Shown here: piece by piece, positions 1 through 5,747 of the stretch
Numbering within the stretch: position 1 is the first letter of the stretch
How the letters are laid out: the number at the start of each line of letters is the position of its first letter
Notes under the pieces: model-generated
What the model was told of the DNA's origin: nothing
The model's input: only the letters and a program-made list of their open reading frames with translations
Database searches by the model: none
Translations under genes and position numbers: made by a program
Assembly (NCBI GenBank): GCA_955652845.1
Contig: CATPBY010000523.1
Location: 1-7,071 of the forward strand
Direction: 5' to 3'
DNA length: 7,071 nucleotides
From: an uncultured Terriglobales bacterium
GTDB lineage: Bacteria; Acidobacteriota; Terriglobia; Terriglobales; Acidobacteriaceae

Positions 1-557
1 ATCCAGGGCATTCGCCAGTAAATGTACGGTGTCTCCGCTTTCCAGAAAGTTTGGAGAAGAGCAGCGCGTTCTCCTTTTTCTGCAATCGCGTTCTCTACCG
101 CAAGCCGGCAAAAATGGGTTATGCCATGTAATCCAGGATGGAATATGCCTTCGGCAATTCCCCGGCGGTAAGCTTCGAAGAGCCCTGGACGCTTCCAATC
201 CCCCGGCAGACCTTGAGCCAGGCTCAGCAGATAAATCTGCTCCCAGTTGCTGGCAAGCATCTTCTGGAAATCCAGGTTTGCCAGGACGAAATTCATCACA
301 ATGCAGGCGGCGCGACCAGTGGAATCGCGATGGCGCTTCAACAGATCGCGCAGCGCGATGACGTCATCTGCGGTTTCCAAGGTGTAGAAATCGTACGGGT
401 GCTCGCCCAATCGAATGCCGCTGGCGCGAAGTTGTTCGTAGCCCTGTTGGTCGCGCACTCCAACTCTGCCCCAATCGTCGCTCTGCAGCACAACCAGGGG
501 GCGGGAAAAGGAAAATCCGCGAACCGGCACGTCGCTGGCGCGCTCCCAGAATTTCAT
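1..557 (-). CDS. Divergent polysaccharide deacetylase-like protein (partial, C-terminus beyond window)
   Basis: An open frame begins with ATG at 557 and stays open to the window edge, giving 185 residues with no stop. The ATG overlaps the TGA of the upstream methyltransferase as ATGA (557-554), the same junction used elsewhere in this operon, which supports the start. No strong ribosome binding site is visible, so coupled translation is likely. A hydrophobic strand leads into SDDWG at residues 26-30, resembling the TFDDG motif of NodB-type deacetylases, which carries the catalytic base and a metal-binding Asp. HGITH at 144-148 has the H-x3-H spacing of the second metal-binding motif, with a further His at 140. 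The 116 residues between them exceed a minimal NodB domain but approach the 140 seen in the deacetylase at 5748-6836. Inferred role: a metal-dependent deacetylase or related barrel hydrolase acting on the glycan. The motifs are seen; activity is not proven, and the third motif would lie outside the window. Confidence 0.72.
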   Translation of the reverse strand, partial: MKFWERASDVPVRGFSFSRPLVVLQSDDWGRVGVRDQQGYEQLRASGIRLGEHPYDFYTLETADDVIALRDLLKRHRDSTGRAACIVMNFVLANLDFQKMLASNWEQIYLLSLAQGLPGDWKRPGLFEAYRRGIAEGIFHPGLHGITHFCRLAVENAIAEKGERAALLQTFWKAETPYIYWRMPW

Positions 558-1252
558 TTTTGAGCCCAGGCGCTGAAGTTTACGGCAAAACGATCGTCTC
601 TACTGGGTGCGATCAATTGTAAAAGGACTGCGACTAGATTCAGCAACGGAACCATACTGATTCGAAACATTCGGCCCAGCGGCTGTGGGCTGAGCGACAC
701 CAAACAGACGTTTAGCGTGCGGATCAGGCCATCCAGGCTGTTGCCCTCGGGGGTCACATCTACATGAGAAAACTCTGAAAGCAGTTTGCGTAATGCGCAG
801 GGCAAAAACCGCCAGTATTCAACGTCCGAATCCCGGGGAAACACCGCTGGCGCGCTAAGCAACAGGACGCCTCCCGTTTTTAGCGTTCGATATATTTCGT
901 TGATCACCAGCTGAGGATCAGGAATGTATTCCAGTACCTGGGTACAGAAGACCAGATCGAATTGTTCGCTAGCTAAAGGCAAGTGTTCGCCCCTCGCGAC
1001 GACGTCCACAAGCGGAGTCTGGCGCACATCAATCGCCAGGTATCGGACAAAACTATTTCCCAGCAGGGCCCGGTATGGCTGAATCCGGCCGCCGACGTCG
1101 AGCACACACAAATTGCTGTGCGGTATTCTTCGTAACCAGTGCTGAAACAATTTCCGCCGTTGTCTTAATACCAGCCAGTTGGGATCGGTCAGAGACGGGT
1201 GAAGTCGTAGCCGCCCAGCTTTCTGGACTTGTTCCAGCGTCTCCTGAGTCAT
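554..1252 (-). CDS. Class I SAM-dependent methyltransferase (methyltransferase type 11-like)
   Basis: This 232-residue protein has a Rossmann-type methyltransferase core. Motif I is LDVGGRIQPY at residues 51-60, an acidic residue ending strand 2 is D75 in YLAID, and the FDLVFCTQVLEYIPDP segment at 98-112 matches the motif IV region. LKTGGVLLLSAP at 124-135 matches the strand that follows in the type 11 family. It probably transfers a methyl group from S-adenosylmethionine to a sugar, lipid-linked intermediate or small metabolite; the acceptor cannot be read from sequence. Residues about 195-216 are strongly hydrophobic and could hold the enzyme to the membrane. The ATG at 1252 is the only reasonable start, because the in-frame TGA of the small gene before it lies 30 bases upstream with no alternative start between. 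No Shine-Dalgarno sequence is seen and a small GC hairpin lies just upstream. Its stop overlaps the start of the next gene by four bases. Confidence 0.88.
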   Translation of the reverse strand: MTQETLEQVQKAGRLRLHPSLTDPNWLVLRQRRKLFQHWLRRIPHSNLCVLDVGGRIQPYRALLGNSFVRYLAIDVRQTPLVDVVARGEHLPLASEQFDLVFCTQVLEYIPDPQLVINEIYRTLKTGGVLLLSAPAVFPRDSDVEYWRFLPCALRKLLSEFSHVDVTPEGNSLDGLIRTLNVCLVSLSPQPLGRMFRISMVPLLNLVAVLLQLIAPSRDDRFAVNFSAWAQK

Positions 1253-1259
1253 GAAATTC

Positions 1260-1272
1260 GCGGCATGGCCGC
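1260..1272 (-). other. Small GC hairpin just upstream of the second methyltransferase start
   Basis: A perfect five-base-pair inverted repeat (GCGGC, three-base loop, GCCGC) lies seven bases before the ATG at 1252, in the 30-base gap after the small RHH-like gene. There is no U-rich tract, so it is not an intrinsic terminator. It occupies the place where a Shine-Dalgarno sequence would normally be. A stem this short can arise by chance. Confidence 0.3.
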
Positions 1273-1282
1273 AACCGGAGGC

Positions 1283-1486
1283 TCAAATGTATCCAAGATC
1301 TCTCAGTCTTTCTTCGATGATGCGTTGCTCGGCATGATCCATTTCGGCGGCTTCGTCCCCAAGCAATTCCTGCAAAACAAAAATAAGGAATTGCTCCAGG
1401 CTGCCGAAGCGGCTACCGAAACGGCGTTCGGCACTCTGGCAGAGTTCTGCGGGAAGTCGCACCACTTGAAGGTCGTTTGCATTCAT
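1283..1486 (-). CDS. Small ribbon-helix-helix-like protein of the glycan operon
   Basis: This 67-residue gene is easy to miss because its reading frame stays open further upstream, where it overlaps the flippase gene. The ATG at 1486 overlaps the flippase TGA as ATGA, and GAGG at 1494-1497 sits seven bases upstream, so the start is well supported. The N-terminal half reads like an Arc/CopG/ParD ribbon-helix-helix unit: a short strand with VVRLPAEL (residues 8-15), a helix around 16-27, a turn with GS (28-29), and a second helix at 30-42 (LEQFLIFVLQELL). The tail (about 43-67) is highly charged and ends in LRDLGYI. Its role is unknown. It could be an operon-encoded DNA-binding regulator or a dimeric protein that binds the neighbouring membrane enzymes. 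The fold call is pattern inference. No partner toxin is seen beside it, so a toxin-antitoxin role is not supported. Confidence 0.75.
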   Translation of the reverse strand: MNANDLQVVRLPAELCQSAERRFGSRFGSLEQFLIFVLQELLGDEAAEMDHAEQRIIEERLRDLGYI

Positions 1487-3066
1487 GCGCCGGCCTCGGC
1501 ATTGGTGAAACTGGCGCGCAATCGTGACCATACAGCGCGCGCGACAAGCCGATCGTCCGCATCCAGACCTATCGCCAATGCAACACCGATAAACGCGCCG
1601 TAAGCCAGCAGCAGGGCGGCAGCGATGACCATCCATTCAGGGCGGAACGTCCCGAAAATTGCTCTCAATAAAAACAAAGTTACGAGGCCTCCGAGAAGCG
1701 GCAGCAACAATCGCCAATAACTGCGGCTGTAAGGAAAAAGACCGAGGGTGCGCCGCACCTCGCTCAGATACCAAACATTGGCGACGACGTTAGTGACCGC
1801 CGATGCCACAGCCGCGCCGGTGATGCCCCATCGCGGAATCAGAACCAGGCTTAACGCCACCATCAGGCAGGCTGTAACTGCCTGAATCCTGATCAGACTG
1901 AGTTGATTGCCCGACATAAGCAACAGATATCCAACCGAGCCGACTCCGCAGTTTACCAGCTGGCCCAAAGTGCCGATGACAAGAATGGGCCAGCCGCCTT
2001 CAAAGTCATGCCCGAAAATGCGCATCAGGGCCGGAGCGAAGATGATCATCACCGCCGCCAGCGGCAACGTTAACCCGAGGATCCACTTGGTGAGGCTTCG
2101 AAAGATTCGGCCCAGCAGTTCGCGTTGCTGGCGCGCATGGAGGTCCGCAATCGTGGGAGAGAATATTTGATTTACAGTCTGCAGCATGATGGGAACGAAT
2201 GCCACCAAAGCCGCGGCGACCGCATAAATCCCCAATTCACGTGCATCGAGATAAAATCCAATCAACACCTTATCGGCTTGCGCCATCGAAAATTCCAGGA
2301 AGCCTATTCCAAAGACGACAACAGAGAATGAGATCACCTCTTTCTCAAAGAGTGGCAATCCCGATGAAAATGTACGCGCAGCTCGAGGCGTGATTCTCCA
2401 CACCACGCTTACCAGAAGCATCAGGACAACAGCCGCAGTAATTGCCTGCGCAAGGACGTAGCCCCGCAGCCCCATTCCTCGAGTGACCAGGACCACGGTC
2501 AGCCCTATCATTAAAGGAACGCCCACAAAGTTAGTAATTACAGTACGACGCGCGACATCCTTATATCCCCCCAGGACCTGCCCTAGAAACGCGCTTAGCG
2601 AGCCGAACATCATGATCAGGGCAAACCACCCCAGATACGATTTCAGCGCCGGAGTGTGATAGAACCTGGTCGAGATCCATGGTCCCAGCAGGACCACGAT
2701 TGCTCCAAAAAGCAAGTTTGAGACCACGAGAACAATCAAACTGCGAGCGAGAAATCCGCGCAGTAAATCCAGCTTCACTGTGGCGGTGTAAGCAGCAACA
2801 AAACGCACGGCGGATTGCGGCAGACCGAAGGCGTTAAAAATTCCCAGGAAACCTACCATTGTCATGCCGAGGGCATAAATTCCAAGCGCCTCCGCTCCTA
2901 ACGCTCTGGCGAGGTATACCTTGAGAAAATATCCCGCTGCGGCAGTAAAGATGGTTCCGGCAAAGAAAACTCCTGACTGCCGCGAGATATGTCCCATCTG
3001 ATGCTGAAAATTCTGAGTTTCGACGAGTTGGGACTGCTCGTCTGAAACGATTTTGTCATGAACCAT
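1483..3066 (-). CDS. Oligosaccharide/polysaccharide flippase (Wzx-like, MOP superfamily)
   Basis: This is an integral membrane protein of 527 residues from the ATG at 3066. It has roughly 12-14 hydrophobic segments spread over its whole length, the size and layout of Wzx/RfbX-type flippases of the polysaccharide biosynthesis family. The first helix pair includes GTIFTAAAGYFLKVYLARAL, followed by LGAEALGIYALG, typical of this family's start, where a helix is followed by a Lys/Arg-rich turn and LG-x-E-x-x-G. It is expected to move lipid-linked glycan units from the cytoplasmic to the periplasmic face of the inner membrane. The frame is open to a GTG at 3153, but that start lacks a ribosome binding site and would overlap the acyltransferase gene by 38 bases with a polar, unfamily-like extension. 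The ATG at 3066 has a weak GAGA before it and lies 49 bases after the previous stop. A TTG at 3084 is also possible. The stop overlaps the small gene's ATG. Confidence 0.9.
   Translation of the reverse strand: MVHDKIVSDEQSQLVETQNFQHQMGHISRQSGVFFAGTIFTAAAGYFLKVYLARALGAEALGIYALGMTMVGFLGIFNAFGLPQSAVRFVAAYTATVKLDLLRGFLARSLIVLVVSNLLFGAIVVLLGPWISTRFYHTPALKSYLGWFALIMMFGSLSAFLGQVLGGYKDVARRTVITNFVGVPLMIGLTVVLVTRGMGLRGYVLAQAITAAVVLMLLVSVVWRITPRAARTFSSGLPLFEKEVISFSVVVFGIGFLEFSMAQADKVLIGFYLDARELGIYAVAAALVAFVPIMLQTVNQIFSPTIADLHARQQRELLGRIFRSLTKWILGLTLPLAAVMIIFAPALMRIFGHDFEGGWPILVIGTLGQLVNCGVGSVGYLLLMSGNQLSLIRIQAVTACLMVALSLVLIPRWGITGAAVASAVTNVVANVWYLSEVRRTLGLFPYSRSYWRLLLPLLGGLVTLFLLRAIFGTFRPEWMVIAAALLLAYGAFIGVALAIGLDADDRLVARAVWSRLRASFTNAEAGA
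1494..1497 (-). promoter_or_regulatory. Ribosome binding site of the small RHH-like gene
   Basis: GAGG on the minus strand lies seven bases before the ATG at 1486, a good Shine-Dalgarno distance. It sits inside the end of the flippase coding sequence. It fixes the start of the 67-residue gene and argues that this short frame is truly translated. Confidence 0.6.
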
Positions 3067-3115
3067 TTTCTCAGCTGGCGGCAAGGTTTTTTTCCCCGAT
3101 ATCGTTGATGAGCGC

Positions 3116-4885
3116 TTACGCCGCGGAAGGAGCGTCCATGGGAGTAGATCCACTGATCAGCGGTTTCAATTGAATCTGGTTGGCGACGAACATCTTTCGC
3201 CGTCGAATCAGCGAGAAACGCGGCGTAAAACCGGGTCTCTCACATCCACGATTGCAGGGGACTAGTCCGTCCGAACTATAGATCCAGGCTTTCTTCCCCG
3301 ATTTAGAGATACGTGCAGCCACTTGGGAAATCGCCCTGGTGAAGTGGCCCCTGCCTCGAAGCGGTTTGGGTGTCCAGCAATCAAACAGCAGCATCGAATC
3401 TGGCGAAGGAGCCTTTAAAGCAAGGCGGAGTTGGGCGATCTGGAAACCTTCGAAACTAGTGACCCAGCAAAAATGTACGGGGGCTCCATCCGCGGTAACC
3501 AGTACGAATCCTTGCGAGTCCGAAGAGTCGAGTCGACTAGCTGACCGCAAAAGATAGGTTAGCGCGGCGGGATCGTCGAAATAATGCATGGCTGCAACCG
3601 CTAGCAGTTTCAGGTCAAGTGGAGCGACGGCGAATGAATCGGAATCGGAGACGCCGAGACCTGCGCCATCGGTCCACTCAGAAAAGAATATTTGGACTTC
3701 GTTAAAAAGGGCTGTGTGCCACCAACTCCATATCTGGCGCAGCATGCTTAAAGGCCCATCACTCCGGACACGCTTTCGCACTCGAGAAATCTGGTTCAAG
3801 GCACGGCGCGCCACATCCTCCAGCCGCGGCGCTGCCTTTACCGCTGACGCCAGATAATGGCGGATTACCTCCTTCACCCAGATGATTGTTGAAGACGTCA
3901 GGGTCAGGTGCAGCGTGAACCGTCGGCCTGTGGCTAGTCGCTTTTTATATTTTTCCGCCCCCAGACCCAGGTCCACCAAATTTATTCCGGGGGTGTGACA
4001 GGCTTCTTCCACAATTTTTGATAGCAGGCAAAAACCAGGAGAATATTGTTGTAGCCCGCTATCGAAAGTCGGTTGATACCAGAACCAACTACCCGCAAAT
4101 TGGAACCCATAATTCCACGCCACAGGCTGGTCTCCTATCATTAATCTGGACTGGACCAGCCAGCCCGACCTGGCAAGAAGTCTAGCCAACTCCGAAAGAA
4201 AGGCCCGTCTTTCCGGGCGGACCAGATTGCTGATTCGGCCGGTGGCGAGAAATCGCGCGATGTGCGCTTCCACAAAACCCGCCAAGCTCTCCGCGATATC
4301 ATTCCATGATTTTGAGTGACGCACCTGCACGTCCGCCGTTTTTCCCATAGCCTTCAGGTTGTAGCGAAGCTGTTTTGTCCGGACGGATTGCTCGACCGAC
4401 TTTCTTTCCTCAGAGGTTGCGAACACGATCTGCGCGCATTCATATCCCGGCCGCTGGAAAACGGAATATCCGTGAGTTCGAGCCGCAGCGCGAAGGGCCG
4501 CAATGGTTGCAGAGTCGGAGGGAAGGTTCGCGAGAAGGATTACTCTAAGGCTTAACCTGTGAAGCTCGGCAAAAACCGCATACACGAACTCCGGACGCTG
4601 TTCTGGTGAGCTGATGAAATCGCAATAATCAGCAGTCGCGCCGGACAGAAAAAACACTTTCCCTTGCGGTTCGTCCGCAGCCAGCGCGGCCACGCCCACC
4701 AGAGTGTCTCCGTCGTATCCCAGGATCAGCAAAGCTTTGACGGACGCGTGGAACGCGAAATCGACGGCTCGCGCCCATTCATAGCAATAAAATACTTCGG
4801 GACGCTCGAGTTGGTTGACCAATGCATTCCATTGATCGCGCAGAGTATTGTCCTCTGGAATTTCTCGATGTAAAACTAGTCGCAA
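3116..4885 (-). CDS. Two-part acyltransferase: FemAB/BioF2-like N-terminal half fused to a C-terminal GNAT domain
   Basis: This 589-residue protein joins two related modules. Residues about 1-330 match the GNAT-fold FemAB/CelD/BioF2-like acetyltransferase type found in exopolysaccharide loci (Acetyltransf_6): EVFYCYEWARAVDF near 30-43, SVRTKQLRYNLKAM at 167-180, YQPTFDS at 270-276, YSPGFCLLSKIVEEA at 281-295, and VDLGLGAEKYKKRLATG at 304-320. A linker of about 90 residues, rich in basic residues and Trp, leads to a second unit at about 420-565. That unit has LFDCWTPKPLRGRGHF at 500-515, with the R-G-x-G acetyl-CoA loop, and NRGCERPGF at 545-553, typical of the last GNAT strands. It probably acylates or aminoacylates a sugar of the glycan; donor and acceptor are not readable. 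The start is a TTG at 4885, preceded by GAGGGA; the N-terminal LHREIPED suits the family. It overlaps the upstream methyltransferase by 10 bases. Confidence 0.85.
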   Translation of the reverse strand: MRLVLHREIPEDNTLRDQWNALVNQLERPEVFYCYEWARAVDFAFHASVKALLILGYDGDTLVGVAALAADEPQGKVFFLSGATADYCDFISSPEQRPEFVYAVFAELHRLSLRVILLANLPSDSATIAALRAAARTHGYSVFQRPGYECAQIVFATSEERKSVEQSVRTKQLRYNLKAMGKTADVQVRHSKSWNDIAESLAGFVEAHIARFLATGRISNLVRPERRAFLSELARLLARSGWLVQSRLMIGDQPVAWNYGFQFAGSWFWYQPTFDSGLQQYSPGFCLLSKIVEEACHTPGINLVDLGLGAEKYKKRLATGRRFTLHLTLTSSTIIWVKEVIRHYLASAVKAAPRLEDVARRALNQISRVRKRVRSDGPLSMLRQIWSWWHTALFNEVQIFFSEWTDGAGLGVSDSDSFAVAPLDLKLLAVAAMHYFDDPAALTYLLRSASRLDSSDSQGFVLVTADGAPVHFCWVTSFEGFQIAQLRLALKAPSPDSMLLFDCWTPKPLRGRGHFTRAISQVAARISKSGKKAWIYSSDGLVPCNRGCERPGFTPRFSLIRRRKMFVANQIQLKPLISGSTPMDAPSAA

Positions 4886-5736
4886 GGTCCCTCGTTCGTA
4901 GAACGGCCCATCTTTTCAAACGCGTAGTAGTACCAGTCTGTCACAAAGATTTCACTTCTTGCTGGGTAATCATCTCCCATGACGGTGACCGGTTGAAACC
5001 CAAAGCGAACCAACTCAGCGGTTGCACGTTGGGGAATCCAAGCATGGGTAACCAAACCACCGTGGGCGGGATCGAGCAGATCACCTTCTCCACGCCAGAA
5101 AGCGGAGGTAATCAATCGGCGAGTGATTCGTGCCGCAGAATTTATCGCAGCTCGACCAAACGCCTGTAGCGGCTTAGCCATTGCAAGGGCGAACCATACT
5201 GGCCGGAAGAAAAGATCACCCTCCGCTACCAGGCTTCGCGCAAACGCCCGCAGCCTTTCCCGGTTCCAATCCGGACGAATCAGAATCGCGCGTGGATTGT
5301 GCGAAGAAAAAATCAACACTCCCCCGGTGCGCAGCACGCGCCGGCACTCCCGCAGGCATTTCCATCGTTTCTCTTTTGGGACCACATAATCCAACCCGTT
5401 GAACGCGATCACCACTGCATCGAATGAGGCGTCCGGGAATACGGACAGATCCGAAGCGTCAGTTTCCATAAATTCAAGGTCAGGAAACTTGCTCCGGCAT
5501 TTGCCGATCATCTCTTTCGAGTAATCGACAGCAACGTAGCGGGACGCATCCCGTGAAAGATAAGTGGTAGTCCGGCCTCCACCGACCCCGACATCGAGAA
5601 TAGCCATGCCGGGCTGGATGCAGGTGTCAAATAGAAAACATTCGCAGGGAGTGAGGTAGTCCAGAGCGGCGTAGTGACTGGCGACTTCCGGGGCGCTGAA
5701 CACCTGGAGATTTGTTGCCGCTCGCTGATCCACCAT
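4876..5736 (-). CDS. Class I SAM-dependent methyltransferase
   Basis: From the ATG at 5736 this is a 286-residue methyltransferase. Motif I is ILDVGVGGG at residues 46-54, the strand-2 acidic residue is D71 in YVAVDYS, TDASDL lies at 92-97, FDAVVIAFNGLDYV at 105-118 matches the motif IV region, and RVLRTGGVLIFSSHN at 133-147 follows as expected. It most likely methylates a sugar or glycan intermediate; the acceptor is unknown. Residues about 165-215 form an extra helical, partly hydrophobic region that may shape the acceptor site or touch the membrane. The frame also has a TTG at 5751 that would overlap the deacetylase stop by four bases and add five residues. I prefer the ATG because GAGAG lies eight bases before it, but the TTG cannot be excluded. 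Its TAG stop is overlapped by the acyltransferase start. Confidence 0.87.
   Translation of the reverse strand: MVDQRAATNLQVFSAPEVASHYAALDYLTPCECFLFDTCIQPGMAILDVGVGGGRTTTYLSRDASRYVAVDYSKEMIGKCRSKFPDLEFMETDASDLSVFPDASFDAVVIAFNGLDYVVPKEKRWKCLRECRRVLRTGGVLIFSSHNPRAILIRPDWNRERLRAFARSLVAEGDLFFRPVWFALAMAKPLQAFGRAAINSAARITRRLITSAFWRGEGDLLDPAHGGLVTHAWIPQRATAELVRFGFQPVTVMGDDYPARSEIFVTDWYYYAFEKMGRSTNEGPCD
4888..4893 (-). promoter_or_regulatory. Ribosome binding site supporting the TTG start of the acyltransferase
   Basis: GAGGGA on the minus strand ends two bases before TTG at 4885. The purine core is a slightly short distance from the codon but is the best match near this start, and no in-frame ATG exists for a long way downstream. 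It lies within the last codons of the methyltransferase gene. Confidence 0.5.
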
Positions 5737-5747
5737 CGATTCTGCTC

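Noticed and set aside
138..563. Open frame of 141 codons on the plus strand at the left edge
   Set aside because: It is antisense to the deacetylase-like gene, which has recognisable motifs and coupled start. Its protein shows no family pattern.
1053..1286. Minus-strand open frame of 77 codons overlapping the second methyltransferase
   Set aside because: It is in another frame of the well-supported methyltransferase and has low-complexity, Arg-rich composition.
1283..1486. Antitoxin of a toxin-antitoxin pair
   Set aside because: The RHH-like shape suggests it, but both neighbours are glycan-locus proteins (flippase and methyltransferase) and no toxin family is visible.
1229..1603. Open frame of 124 codons on the plus strand
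   Set aside because: It runs opposite the small RHH-like gene, the flippase end and the methyltransferase start, and has no recognisable motif.
1487..1636. Upstream extension of the small gene to 117 codons
   Set aside because: The extra part lies within the flippase coding sequence, is rich in Arg and Cys in a way typical of a wrong frame, and the ATG at 1486 has a good ribosome binding site.
3067..3115. Possible terminator in the gap before the flippase
   Set aside because: The T run reads as A in the transcript, and no stable stem precedes a U tract on the transcribed strand.
4822..5169. Open frame of 115 codons on the plus strand
   Set aside because: It is antisense to the methyltransferase and acyltransferase, with no motif and no ribosome binding site noticed.
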